This document shows positions 48,618-57,954 of a DNA stretch of 64,000 nt, in pieces. Below the pieces are notes generated by a model. It saw only the letters and a program-made list of their open reading frames with translations. It did not search any database and was not told the origin of the DNA. A program made the position numbers and the translations under genes. The stretch is from Acinetobacter sp. 10FS3-1 (lineage in GTDB: Bacteria; Pseudomonadota; Gammaproteobacteria; Pseudomonadales; Moraxellaceae). The first letter of the stretch is position 1. Each line of letters begins with the position of its first letter. The stretch covers positions 496,001 through 560,000 of the forward strand of contig NZ_CP039143.1 in the NCBI RefSeq assembly GCF_013343215.1, read 5' to 3'.

Positions 48618-50042
48618 TTAAGGTATTTGCCTGATCGGGCTGCCACCTAAAGCTTGCATCAAGGTTACATAAGCATTGTATTGGCTTTGTCGGGTCTGTA
48701 CCAAAGACAGGCGCGCGTTGCGTGTGGTTTCTTGTGCATCTAGCAGATTCTTTAAGGCCACTGCTCCATTTCGATAACGCACTTCCGTCAGACGTTCTGT
48801 ACGTTCTGCCAGTTCGACATTACGTTGTTGTAACGCGACCTGTTTGGTCAGCTCAGTACGATTGGACAGGGCATTTTCCACATCGGCAAAAGCCTCATAC
48901 AGGGTTTGACGGTATTGCAGAATCGCTTTTTCATATTCCAGTTCATTGACCTGTAAATCACGTTTCATGTCATTCCATTGCAGAAACGGCAGGGTCAGAC
49001 CGGCACCCAAAGTGGCAACCGGATTTTTCAGGGCGCTGGAGAGTGAGCTGCTACTCCCTACGCCCACTCCTGTACTTAGACTGCCGGTCAAGCTGATCGA
49101 TGGATAATAGCTGGCCCGGTTGGCATCTTTGTTGGCCAGCGCTTTGCGTAAACGCAGCTCGGTGGCTCGCAGATCAGGACGACGGGATAACAGGCTGGCT
49201 GGCAGTCCTGCTTCAATATCAGGTAACTGTATATTTGGCAGGCGGCTCGGTTCTTGCAGGCTGAGCTGCTGTACCGGCATATTAAGCAGCACGGCCAGAC
49301 TGGTACGGGTTTCCACGCGTTGCTGTTCAATCTGGCTTAAAGTGGCTTGCTGGCTTTGAATGGCCTGTTCTGCCTGTGTCAGTTCCAGACCCGATACGGC
49401 ACCGGCACGATACTGGACTTTGACCAGATCTGAAGTACGCTGTGCAGTGGCCAGATTTTGTTGTACCACAGCATGCCGTTCATTCAGATAGGCCAGCTGC
49501 CAGTACAGTTGTGCCGTGGTTCCAATCAGACTTTGCGCTGTGGCCTGCAAGTCCTCTTCAGATGCCAAGGCTTCCCAGCGTGCGGCTTCGGTCTGGTTGG
49601 CGAGTTTGCCAAACAGGTCCAGTTCATAGCTCAGGGCCGGGTAGCCTAGTGAAATACCGGTTGAGCGATCACCATCACCCTCCAGACTAAATTGATGTCC
49701 AGTCGAAATTCGCGCATCTCCAATCCGGAGACCTTGCTGGCTTTGAGTCTGTCTGGCCTGAATGCGGGCCTGCTGTAAGTTGATACCGGCCACTGCCAAA
49801 TCGCTATTGGCTGCCAGCACTGCATTGACCAGATCGTTCAATTGTGGATCTTTAAATAAAGTCCACCATTGATCCGCCAGAACGTCGGCATGGATGTGCT
49901 GGCTTAAGGCCTTACTGTTTTGAAAGCCGTTCGGCAATTCAACGGCAGGTTGCTTATACGGTGTTTTTACTACTGCGGCACAGCCGACCAGTGAACTTCC
50001 TAGAATCAGGGCACTGGCCAGTTTGGTAAGAGTCAGGTGCAT
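48618..50042 (-). CDS. Outer membrane efflux lipoprotein of the NodT/OprM type
   Basis: 474 residues from ATG 50042, chosen because AAGGAA lies eight bases upstream; a longer frame from 50129 has no ribosome site. Lipobox SLVGC (Cys20). TolC-like repeats: QLNDLVNAVLAANSDLAVAGINLQQARIQ and RYRNGAVALKNLLDAQETTRNARLS. It forms the trimeric outer-membrane duct of a tripartite pump. Its position ten bases after macB and its length resemble OpmQ of the Pseudomonas PvdRT-OpmQ exporter. Confidence 0.9.
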   Translation of the reverse strand: MHLTLTKLASALILGSSLVGCAAVVKTPYKQPAVELPNGFQNSKALSQHIHADVLADQWWTLFKDPQLNDLVNAVLAANSDLAVAGINLQQARIQARQTQSQQGLRIGDARISTGHQFSLEGDGDRSTGISLGYPALSYELDLFGKLANQTEAARWEALASEEDLQATAQSLIGTTAQLYWQLAYLNERHAVVQQNLATAQRTSDLVKVQYRAGAVSGLELTQAEQAIQSQQATLSQIEQQRVETRTSLAVLLNMPVQQLSLQEPSRLPNIQLPDIEAGLPASLLSRRPDLRATELRLRKALANKDANRASYYPSISLTGSLSTGVGVGSSSSLSSALKNPVATLGAGLTLPFLQWNDMKRDLQVNELEYEKAILQYRQTLYEAFADVENALSNRTELTKQVALQQRNVELAERTERLTEVRYRNGAVALKNLLDAQETTRNARLSLVQTRQSQYNAYVTLMQALGGSPIRQIP

Positions 50043-50052
50043 ATCAGATTCC

Positions 50053-52029
50053 TTATTCTCGAGAAAGTGCATCAACTGGATTAAGACGGGCCGCATTACG
50101 TGCCGGAATAAAGCCGAACACAATACCAATCAGGCTGGAGCAGACAAAGGCGGCGACAATCGAGGTGGTCGAATAAGCCATCTGGAAAGTATCTCCGGCA
50201 AAATGGGTAATCAGTTGACCGATTCCCAGCGATAAAAGTACCCCCAAAATCCCGCCCAGAATACAGACCAAGACGGCTTCAATCAGGAATTGCTGCAAAA
50301 TATCACTTTGACGTGCTCCGACGGCCATACGCACCCCAATTTCCTGAGTCCGTTCGGTGACTGAAACCAGCATGATGTTCATGACCCCAATTCCGCCCAC
50401 CACCAGTGAAATCACGGCAATTGCTGAGATTAGCAAGGTCATGGTCTGCGTGGTTTGCTGAATGGTTTCACGGATACTGTCCGCATTTTGGGTAAATACA
50501 TCCTGCGCACCATGACGTTGAACCAGCAGGCTCAGGATGGCATTTTCAGCAGCTGCGCTCGGATATTCATCCTTAATCCGTACAATAATCTGACGCACAT
50601 TGGACTGACCGAGCATACGGCTCATGACGGTGGAGTAAGGCAGGTAGACATTTAGTGTGTCATTATTGCCCATCATGCCTTTTTGCGCATCAATTACGCC
50701 AATAATCCGGCTGGGCACGCTGCCCAAGAGCAGCACCTGACCAATCGGGTTACTTCCATCTTTAAAGAAGGTATTTTGGGTATTGGTATCAATTACCACG
50801 TCCTGGGCCTGCTCGACCACACTTTCATGATCAAAAGGCTGACCAGATTTAAAGCTCATCCCGCGTACATAGAAGAAGTCTTCGCCCACACCATTCACAG
50901 TGATCGAAGCTTCAGTTTCTTTATAACGTGCGGTCACATTGCTGTTGACGGAGGGGCTGACGCCATCCACATAGGGCTGCTCTGCCAAAGCGTCTGCATC
51001 CGCCGGAATCAAGGTTTTGACTTGGGAAGATCTGGAATTGTCTCCAAAGCCTCGCCCCTGAAACACGGTAATGGTATTGGTTCCCAGGCTGCTGATATTT
51101 TCCAGAATCTGTTTCTGTGAACCGTTCCCGAGCGCGACGACCGAGACAACCGAGGCAATTCCGATAATAATTCCCAGCATGGTCAGGAAAGTTCGCATGC
51201 GGTGTGCATTCATTGCCAGCAAAGCCATGCGGAAGGCTTCGCCAAGACGGTCTACGGCCGAGCGCCAGCTGGAAATTTTCTTTTGTTCATTATAGACCAG
51301 ACGTTGTTTTTCAAAGCCATCATCAATTTCAGGCACATTTGGCTGATCCGAAATGATATTGCCGTCTGAAATCTCGATAATACGCGTCGCATTTTTGGCC
51401 ACGTTATGGTCATGCGTGACCAGAATAATGGTATGACCTTTGGCATTCAGTTCACGCAGAATACGCATGACTTCAATACCGCTATTCTTGTCGAGTGCAC
51501 CGGTAGGCTCATCGGCAAGAATGACATCGCCGCCGTTCATCAAAGCCCGGGCAATTGAAACCCGCTGCTGCTGACCACCGGAAAGCTGACTAGGGCGGTT
51601 CTGGGTTTTTTCACCCAGCCCCAGATCTGTCAGCAATTTCGCTGCACGTTCATGACGCTTACTGGAATCTGCACCGGCATAAATGGCCGGCACTTCGACA
51701 TTGCCTGCGGCATTTAAATCTCCCAGCAGATGATAACGCTGGAAAATAAAGCCAAAATATTCACGACGCAGCTGGGCCAGTTCATCCGCTTCGAGCTTGC
51801 GAGTTTCCCGGCCCTTGACTTTATAGCTGCCCGAAGTCGGTTGATCCAGACAGCCGAGAATATTCATCAGCGTCGATTTGCCGGAACCGGACTGGCCCAC
51901 AATCGCCACCAGTTCACCCGGATAAATCTCCAGATTGACCCCTTTTAAAATCTGGACCGTGCTTTCACCCGCAGGGAATTCACGAACCAGATTCTTGACC
52001 TCAAGCAGAGGTTGCTGTTGTTGATTCAT
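50053..52029 (-). CDS. macB: MacB-type ABC exporter, fused ATPase-permease
   Basis: 658 residues. ATPase at the N-terminus: Walker A GQSGSGKST (about 44-52), signature LSGGQQQR, Walker B VILADEPTG. The permease half has one membrane helix near 285, a periplasmic domain with GMSFKSGQPFDHESV, and three helices near the C-terminus (SAIAVISLVVGGIGVMNIML). This is the MacB architecture; it works by mechanotransmission with MacA and an outer-membrane protein to expel peptides, macrolides or siderophores. It follows macA by two bases. Confidence 0.95.
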   Translation of the reverse strand: MNQQQQPLLEVKNLVREFPAGESTVQILKGVNLEIYPGELVAIVGQSGSGKSTLMNILGCLDQPTSGSYKVKGRETRKLEADELAQLRREYFGFIFQRYHLLGDLNAAGNVEVPAIYAGADSSKRHERAAKLLTDLGLGEKTQNRPSQLSGGQQQRVSIARALMNGGDVILADEPTGALDKNSGIEVMRILRELNAKGHTIILVTHDHNVAKNATRIIEISDGNIISDQPNVPEIDDGFEKQRLVYNEQKKISSWRSAVDRLGEAFRMALLAMNAHRMRTFLTMLGIIIGIASVVSVVALGNGSQKQILENISSLGTNTITVFQGRGFGDNSRSSQVKTLIPADADALAEQPYVDGVSPSVNSNVTARYKETEASITVNGVGEDFFYVRGMSFKSGQPFDHESVVEQAQDVVIDTNTQNTFFKDGSNPIGQVLLLGSVPSRIIGVIDAQKGMMGNNDTLNVYLPYSTVMSRMLGQSNVRQIIVRIKDEYPSAAAENAILSLLVQRHGAQDVFTQNADSIRETIQQTTQTMTLLISAIAVISLVVGGIGVMNIMLVSVTERTQEIGVRMAVGARQSDILQQFLIEAVLVCILGGILGVLLSLGIGQLITHFAGDTFQMAYSTTSIVAAFVCSSLIGIVFGFIPARNAARLNPVDALSRE

Positions 52030-52031
52030 GC

Positions 52032-53375
52032 TTACATTCTCATTGGGCCACGGCTGCCACGTTTTGCACTGTCATTGGAGGTGTCAGAACCGTCGGCAAT
52101 GACCACCTGATCGCCACGTTTCAAACCTTTCAGAACTTGGGCCGTGACTCGGTTATTCAGGCCAATCAGCACAGGGGTAAGTTTCGCTGTACCATCTGCC
52201 TGTAAAACACGCACCATGGCACGCTGTGCCTTGCCTTGTTCAATCAGGGCAAGCTCAGCATCAGAGAGCTGCAAACGGGCAGGGCGTTCACCTGTTGCAT
52301 CACGTGATTTGTCCTGGGCTTCGGTAGGTGCAGCTAGACCTTCGGTGTTACGACTGCCTTCACCACGCTTCTGGCGCTGGGGACGGTTCGAGCTTTGAAT
52401 CGCAGCTGCCGGAATGGTCAAGACATTTTGTGCTTCATCCAGCACAATATACACTTGCGCCGTCATATCAATACGCAGTTTGCCGTCTTCATTGGGAACG
52501 TCAAACAAGGCATTATAATAGACCGCCGTACTTGAAGAAGAGCCTGTGCTGTTATTGGATTCGGTATTAATTGAATTGGGAGCAGGCTCGACCTGACGCA
52601 ATTGCGCATAAATTTTCTTGTCACTATTTCCCAAAGTGGTGAAATACACCCTTTGACCTTCCTGGACTTTCATGACATCAGCTTCAGAAATTTCGGCTTT
52701 AATGGTCATGGTGTCGAGTTGCGCGAGTTTGACAATGGTCGGTGCGCTCTGATTGGCGTTTACCGTTTGACCTTCCTCAGTCACAATCGCCACAATAGTG
52801 CCATCCATCGGCGCGACAATCTGGGTATAGCCCAAATCTTCTTTGGCGGTGGCCAAGGTCAAACGCGACTGTTCAATCTGGGCATTGATGGCCTTAATAT
52901 CTGCCTGTGCGATTTTATAACTGGCCAGAGCCGCTTCATACTCTGCACGTGAGGTCGCATCCTGTGCATACATGATGTCCTGACGGCGATATTCAGCCTC
53001 AACCTTGGCCAGATTGGCCTGTTTTACAGCAAGCTGTGCCATCTGGTTTTTAATGCTTGCTTCAGCTGTTTTTAAATCATTCTCCTGACGCACTGAATCA
53101 ATCTGTGCAATCAGCTGCCCCTGTTTGACCTGATCACCCAGTTGTACATACATTTTTTTAACCTGACCGGATACCTGAGCACCCACACTGACCATTTTCG
53201 TGGCTTCAAGTACCCCGGTTGCCAGTACCGAGTTTTCAATATCGCCAATACTTGCTTCCGCAGTAATAAATTGTGGCGGCTGTTCTTTGGGTTTCAGGAA
53301 GTACCATCCAGCGGTAATAAGTACAATGGCAATCACTGCTGCCATGATCAGTTTTGTTGGTTTTATTTTTGGCAT
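52032..53375 (-). CDS. macA: MacA-type periplasmic adaptor
   Basis: 447 residues from the ATG at 53375 (a GTG three codons earlier is not better supported; no clear ribosome site for either). N-terminal membrane helix (LIMAAVIAIVLITAGWYF) then the lipoyl and helical-hairpin domains of HlyD/MacA adaptors (ATGVLEATKMVSVGAQVSGQV, EDLGYTQIVAPMDGTIVAIVTEEGQTV) and a beta-barrel. The insertion NRPQRQKRGEGSRNTEGLAAPTEAQD near residue 340 is a low-complexity loop. First gene of macA-macB-OMF; a candidate Fur box lies about 78 bases upstream. Confidence 0.92.
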   Translation of the reverse strand: MPKIKPTKLIMAAVIAIVLITAGWYFLKPKEQPPQFITAEASIGDIENSVLATGVLEATKMVSVGAQVSGQVKKMYVQLGDQVKQGQLIAQIDSVRQENDLKTAEASIKNQMAQLAVKQANLAKVEAEYRRQDIMYAQDATSRAEYEAALASYKIAQADIKAINAQIEQSRLTLATAKEDLGYTQIVAPMDGTIVAIVTEEGQTVNANQSAPTIVKLAQLDTMTIKAEISEADVMKVQEGQRVYFTTLGNSDKKIYAQLRQVEPAPNSINTESNNSTGSSSSTAVYYNALFDVPNEDGKLRIDMTAQVYIVLDEAQNVLTIPAAAIQSSNRPQRQKRGEGSRNTEGLAAPTEAQDKSRDATGERPARLQLSDAELALIEQGKAQRAMVRVLQADGTAKLTPVLIGLNNRVTAQVLKGLKRGDQVVIADGSDTSNDSAKRGSRGPMRM

Positions 53376-53452
53376 GATAAACACAGATTCTGGTCAGAAG
53401 ATAAGGGCCGATTATAAAAGAGAAACTAGGATAAATCGTGAACTTTTTAATT

Positions 53453-53471
53453 TATAATGAGAATTATTTTC
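53453..53471 (-). promoter_or_regulatory. Candidate Fur box upstream of macA
   Basis: Read on the reverse strand, GAAAATAATTCTCATTATA matches the classical 19-base Fur consensus at 14 of 19 positions, as counted by eye. It sits about 78 bases before the macA start, in reach of a promoter. The gap 53376-53960 otherwise holds no gene; a TTAGTC...GACTAA inverted repeat at about 53770-53795 is the only other feature seen. Confidence 0.4.
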
Positions 53472-54028
53472 TATTACTGCTGGGTACAACAATAAATAAA
53501 AACTTAAATTTTTTATAGAATTTATTGATCAGCCCAACTCATCATTGGAAGAACTTACTTGAGTCTTGCTGGTCTAAACATGAGGTGGTTGACCAGCTTG
53601 GTTTCAGGCTTATTTTATAAAATGAGGCTTAGGCTGGGGAAAGCTGTGCCCTGACTAAAAAAACTGAAATCGCGCTAAGTTAAGCTTATGTATAAAAAAA
53701 TAACTGAGATTTTTAAAGTGATCTTTGTTGTAAAGATAAGTCCACCTTGTCTCTGGTCTGCTTAATTGTTAGTCAATATTTTAGACTAAAGACTAAGTAT
53801 TAAAAACTAAAATATCTATGTTTTACATATAGATTTAACTAAATAAAGCTTGTAATATCTAATTCCATAAAAAAAATATGTCTTTATTGTAGAAAGATGA
53901 TATGGACGTTTTTGTGTAAAAAAAATACGACTTTACTAAGGAAATCGATGGGGTTCACAAATGGAATGGAATGAAAACTATAATATTGGAATTGAGGTGA
54001 TTGATAATCAGCACCGTCAAATTTTAGA

Positions 54029-54036
54029 TTATATTA
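54029..54036. repeat. Target-site duplication, left
   Basis: TTATATTA immediately before the left end of the IS66-family element; identical to 56569-56576. IS66 elements make 8-base duplications. Confidence 0.92.
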
Positions 54037-54122
54037 GTAAGCATCCGGCTAACACAGCCTTACCAAGCGATCCTATAAGCCTTAATTTAGTTCCCACCTA
54101 AAAACAAGTGGGGACTTAATCC

Positions 54123-54506
54123 ATGAACATGGATATATATTCAGCAACACCTCCTGTTGCTAAAAAACGCAGAACATACAGCAAAGAATTCAAACTCAGT
54201 ATTGTCAATGCCTGCAAAAATCCTAATACCTCGATCGCTTCGGTCGCACTGCAACATAGTATTAATGCCAACCTTGTCAGTCGTTGGATCAGGATCTTCA
54301 GCCATCATGAGGGTGCCGTGCAGGATCCTACTCATGTGAATCCAGCATTTATTGCTTTGCCTTACACTGCTGCAATCAGCCAACCTATTGATGAGAGGAT
54401 CACGTTGTGTATCACCGTGCCTCATACGAATAATGATATTCAGCTAAAATGGCAGACATCAGAAATACCTGCCTTGGCAGAATTACTCAAGGCACTTGCA
54501 ACATGA
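54123..54506 (+). CDS. tnpA: IS66 accessory protein TnpA (Orf1)
   Basis: 127 residues. Basic N-terminus with a helix-turn-helix (RRTYSKEFKLSIVNACKNPN, SIASVALQHSINANLVSRWI), the IS3/IS66-type DNA-binding fold. Its stop overlaps the tnpB ATG by four bases (ATGA), so the two are translationally coupled. Needed with tnpB for transposition in related elements. Confidence 0.88.
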   Translation: MNMDIYSATPPVAKKRRTYSKEFKLSIVNACKNPNTSIASVALQHSINANLVSRWIRIFSHHEGAVQDPTHVNPAFIALPYTAAISQPIDERITLCITVPHTNNDIQLKWQTSEIPALAELLKALAT

Positions 54507-54838
54507 TCCGCATTGATGAAATCTGGTTGTCTACTCAGCCCATGGACATGCGTGCAGGTATGGATACGACCATGGCTCAGGTGGTGAGAGCCTTTGGCTA
54601 CATCAAACCGCATTGTGCTTACCTGTTCTGTAATAAACGTGGCCATCGCATGAAAGTACTGGTACATGATGGATTGGGCATCTGGCTGTGTGCCAGGCGG
54701 CTGGAACAGGGCAAATTTCACTGGGCTCAAGTTCACCAAGGTGAAAGCGTGGCCCTCAGCCCGGAACAGTTACAGGCACTGATCCAAGGTTTGCCCTGGC
54801 AGCGCATTGGACGACAGCAGGTGGTGACGATGCTTTAA
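54503..54838 (+). CDS. tnpB: IS66 accessory protein TnpB
   Basis: 111 residues from ATG 54503, the start coupled to orf1. IWLSTQPMDMRAGMDTTMAQV, LFCNKRGHRMKVLVHDGLGIWL and RRLEQGKFHWA are the PF05717-type hallmarks. The function in transposition is not fully defined. Confidence 0.92.
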   Translation: MIRIDEIWLSTQPMDMRAGMDTTMAQVVRAFGYIKPHCAYLFCNKRGHRMKVLVHDGLGIWLCARRLEQGKFHWAQVHQGESVALSPEQLQALIQGLPWQRIGRQQVVTML

Positions 54839-54912
54839 ACCAGGCTGTTCCATTCTGCTATTCTCCAAACGTTCTATTTCATTCTTCTCATGACCTCAGG
54901 CATACTGCGGTC

Positions 54913-56538
54913 ATGAATACGCTGCCTGACTTAAGCCAACTGACCCATGAACAACTGCTGGAATTCACCAGGCAGTTGGCGCTGCAGCATCAGTCTCTAG
55001 CACAATCAAACCAGCAATTAGATGCCAGAGTTCAACATCTTGAAGTCACCAATCAGCAATTAGATTCTAAAGTTCAACATCTTTCTATTCTCAATCAAAA
55101 ATACGAGCATGAACTCGCACTATTTAAACAGCACAAATTCGGCAGTAAAAACGAACATCTCACTGCAAAACAAATCCATCTTTGGGATGAAGCGGTCGAA
55201 GAAGATATTGCAGCCGTTGATCTGGAACTGGAACGGCTGAATGCAGATAAAACCGATGCAGCGACACACAAAGCCAAAGCAAATAAACCTAAACGTCGAC
55301 TGCTGCCCGATCATCTACACACCATCCGTATTGAGCATGAACCTGCATCAACCCAATGCAGTTGTGGCTGCCAGTTACGTCGTATCGGCGAAGATATCAG
55401 TGAAAAACTGCATTTCAGACCGGCACAGTTCTACAAGGAACAGCATGTCCGTGGCAAATGGGTCTGTGATCAGTGTGACACCCTGACTCAGCAAGCGATG
55501 CCTGCCTATGTGATTGATAAAGGCATTGCTTCACCTGAACTGCTCAGCCATGTGCTGGTATCGAAGTATGCCGATCATTTACCGCTGTACCGTCAGCGTC
55601 TGATCTATCAGCGGGCGGGAATCGAGCTTTCTAGATCAACGTTATCTGACTGGATAGGTCGCTGCGGTGTAGAACTGGAGCCTCTGGCCAATGCCTTAAA
55701 AGAGGTGGTACTACAACAGCAGGTGCTGCATGCAGATGAAACACCGGTCACCATCATGCGGATGGGTGAGAATGATAAAAAACCGAAGAAAGGTTATGTC
55801 TGGGCCTATGCCACTACACAGTACAATCCAGTTCAGGCGGTGATCTATGACTTTCAGGATAGTCGTTCAGGCCAGCATGCTGCAGAGTTCTTGAAAGGCT
55901 GGCAGGGTTATCTAGTCTGTGATGATTACAGTGGTTATAAAGCACGCTTTAAATCAGGCCAGGTCATTGAGGTGGGCTGCATGGCCCATGCACGTCGTAA
56001 ATTCCATGAACTGCATGTAACTGGGAAAAGTCAGGTCGCTGAACAGGCATTAGTGCTGATTCAGAAACTGTATGCGATAGAAGCAGAGCTCAGGAAAAAG
56101 ACCGATGGTACAGCGGAAGACCGCCGCGAATACCGACAACAGCATAGTCAACCAGTGATGCAACAACTATATGAATGGCTCAACCAACATCATCTGACGG
56201 TGCCATCGAGTTCTCCCACCGCCAAGGCCATCAATTACACTCTGAAGCGTTGGCCAGCTTTAAGCCGCTATTTGGATGATGGCAATCTACCGATTTGCAA
56301 TAATTGGGTAGAGAATCAAATGCGACCTTGGGCCTTAGGGCGCAAGAACTGGCTGTTTGCTGGCTCGCTGCGCAGCGGCCAGCGAGCGGCGAATATCATG
56401 ACTTTAATCCAGTCAGCAAAGCTGAATGGCTTGGATCCGTATGCCTATTTAAGTGATGTGCTGAAAAGGCTGCCGACACATAAAGTGACCCAGATTGAAG
56501 AGTTACTGCCACACTGCTGGAAACCTAAATCGAATTAA
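54913..56538 (+). CDS. tnpC: IS66 family transposase
   Basis: 541 residues. N-terminal coiled coil with near-repeats (QQLDARVQHLEVTNQQLDSK), a zinc-finger-like CSCGCQL...CDQC region at about 145-185, and the DDE core: Asp in LHADETPVTIM, Asp in YLVCDDYSGYKARF, Glu in NNWVENQMRPWALGRKNWLFAGS. It ends 30 bases before the element end. Full length and no interruption. Confidence 0.94.
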   Translation: MNTLPDLSQLTHEQLLEFTRQLALQHQSLAQSNQQLDARVQHLEVTNQQLDSKVQHLSILNQKYEHELALFKQHKFGSKNEHLTAKQIHLWDEAVEEDIAAVDLELERLNADKTDAATHKAKANKPKRRLLPDHLHTIRIEHEPASTQCSCGCQLRRIGEDISEKLHFRPAQFYKEQHVRGKWVCDQCDTLTQQAMPAYVIDKGIASPELLSHVLVSKYADHLPLYRQRLIYQRAGIELSRSTLSDWIGRCGVELEPLANALKEVVLQQQVLHADETPVTIMRMGENDKKPKKGYVWAYATTQYNPVQAVIYDFQDSRSGQHAAEFLKGWQGYLVCDDYSGYKARFKSGQVIEVGCMAHARRKFHELHVTGKSQVAEQALVLIQKLYAIEAELRKKTDGTAEDRREYRQQHSQPVMQQLYEWLNQHHLTVPSSSPTAKAINYTLKRWPALSRYLDDGNLPICNNWVENQMRPWALGRKNWLFAGSLRSGQRAANIMTLIQSAKLNGLDPYAYLSDVLKRLPTHKVTQIEELLPHCWKPKSN

Positions 56539-56568
56539 AAATTGGTATGGGATTCAGCGGACGCTTAC

Positions 56569-56576
56569 TTATATTA
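56569..56576. repeat. Target-site duplication, right
   Basis: TTATATTA immediately after the right end of the element; identical to 54029-54036. Confidence 0.92.
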
Positions 56577-56946
56577 ATACTTTGGAACAGGTAAAAAGCA
56601 CGGGGGAGCGCGATAAAATCAAAGAGGTGTTGGATGACTTAATTGACTATACCCAGTCGCATTTTAGCTTTGAAGAAAATTTACTTGAACAAGTCAGTTA
56701 TCAATATTTGCCGTCTCATCGCGGAATACATGAATTATTCGTTAAACGATTAAATGATTATCGTCTGAAATTTGAGAAGGGTGAGTCAATTGAAAAAGAT
56801 TTGTATCGCCTCTTGTCTAAATGGTTGATCAACCATATTCAACATGATGATCAGGACTATGTTGATGCAGTGCGCGACAATATGTTGAGCTATCTACGTA
56901 AACAGGAAGAGAAAAAAGGCAAAGGCTGGTTTGCACGTTTTTTTAG

Positions 56947-57945
56947 TTAAGCGCTGGGTGATAAAAATAAGTCTTTACCACACATGGCAGCAATGGCCTG
57001 TAAGATGAGATGTTCAGGATTTTCTCTGGACATCCCTTTAATGGCAGCATCAATGCTGATCAAGAGTTGCGGCCAGACCAAAAAAGCCTGTGGACTGAGG
57101 CGACGTAAGGCCTGCTGATATAGACTTACCTTGGTTTTCCAGATACCGAGTTGCAAAGCATTTTGTGGTTGTTCAAACAGTTGCATCAACAAACGCATTT
57201 CCTTGCTGATACTCCACAAGATCAGGCTTATCGGTTCACCCGAGGCTGTTAAATATTGAAAAATTTTTACCGATTGAGCCAAGTCTCCTTTTAGCAAGGC
57301 ATCACTTAAATCATAAGTACTATAGCGTGACTGGTCTTGCAGGCAGGCATATAGATGATCAATCTGAATCAGATCAACTTCAGGAAAAGTGTCACTGACC
57401 CGCATCAGGCTGTTTTTTGCAGCCAGCAGGTTATGCTCGTGATGCTGCTCCAGCCATTGCCATGCATCATTTGCCAGTTGAATGCCCAGCTTTTGCGCTT
57501 CTACTCCCAAAATTTGTTGACGATCTTTGGGATAATTGGCCGAAAGTGAAACATTCACCCCATTGGCATCAATCAGTTGAAAGAAACTGGATTTCAGGCT
57601 GTTACTGTCCTGCTTGGGCATAACCACCAACAGCAGGTTGTGCTCATTATGCTGCAAATAGCTTTTCAGTAATTTAAGAGCACTCGCATCAGGCTTGATA
57701 TTGCCATGCACTTCCACAGCAAGTTGCGTGGAAAAAAGAGACAGACTATTTAAGGCATTAAAGACATTTTTCCAGTCAGCTACTGAACTGATATCATAAC
57801 GCTGACGCTCAATGTCCTGTTTTTGCCAGCTGGCACGAAAGGCATCAAGCAGGTTCTGTTCCAGCAGGGGCTCCTGACCATGCAATATCCAGGCTCCGCG
57901 AGCATCATCAATACGTTTGAGGGCCTGGAGATAGTCAAGTTTCAT
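56947..57945 (-). CDS. holA: DNA polymerase III subunit delta
   Basis: 332 residues. MKLDYLQALKRIDDARGAWILHGQEPLLEQNLLDAF starts the RFC-like AAA domain, which lacks a usable Walker A in this family. LWSISKEMRLLMQLFEQPQNAL and LDEAIKGM-type C-terminal helices (SIDAAIKGMSRENPEHLILQ) follow. It opens the sliding clamp in the gamma complex. It follows lptE by nine bases in the conserved leuS-lptE-holA order. Its stop overlaps the convergent hemerythrin stop by four bases. Confidence 0.94.
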   Translation of the reverse strand: MKLDYLQALKRIDDARGAWILHGQEPLLEQNLLDAFRASWQKQDIERQRYDISSVADWKNVFNALNSLSLFSTQLAVEVHGNIKPDASALKLLKSYLQHNEHNLLLVVMPKQDSNSLKSSFFQLIDANGVNVSLSANYPKDRQQILGVEAQKLGIQLANDAWQWLEQHHEHNLLAAKNSLMRVSDTFPEVDLIQIDHLYACLQDQSRYSTYDLSDALLKGDLAQSVKIFQYLTASGEPISLILWSISKEMRLLMQLFEQPQNALQLGIWKTKVSLYQQALRRLSPQAFLVWPQLLISIDAAIKGMSRENPEHLILQAIAAMCGKDLFLSPSA

Positions 57946-57954
57946 CGCTTAATC

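Larger units (their letters stand above)
54037..56568 (+). mobile_element. IS66-family insertion sequence
   Basis: 2532 bases between perfect 8-base duplications. The terminal inverted repeats begin GTAAGCATCCG on the left and, reading inward, GTAAGCGTCCG on the right. It holds the three standard genes in order: orf1 (54123), tnpB (54503) and the transposase (54913). All are intact, so the element may be active. No passenger genes are seen. Confidence 0.93.
53961..56950 (+). pseudogene. Bacteriohemerythrin gene interrupted by an IS66-family element
   Basis: The 5' part (53961-54036) encodes MEWNENYNIGIEVIDNQHRQ and five more residues. The 3' part resumes at 56577 (NTLEQVKSTGERDKIKEVL) and ends at 56950 with GWFARFFS. 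Joining them across one copy of the 8-base duplication restores a protein of about 150 residues with all di-iron ligands: H18, His/Glu in TQSHFSFEENLL, two His in PSHRGIHELF, and His/Asp in LINHIQHDDQDYVD. Such proteins bind oxygen in a four-helix bundle. The inserted element abolishes it; a hybrid frame from inside the element (ATG 56495) still reads the 3' part but lacks the first ligand. Confidence 0.88.

Noticed and set aside
50043..50129. 29-codon N-terminal extension of the outer membrane lipoprotein
   Set aside because: It overlaps the end of macB and would bury the lipobox; the internal ATG has a good ribosome site.
53770..53795. TTAGTC...GACTAA inverted repeat as an operator
   Set aside because: Very short arms in AT-rich DNA with no nearby regulator gene; not enough to call.
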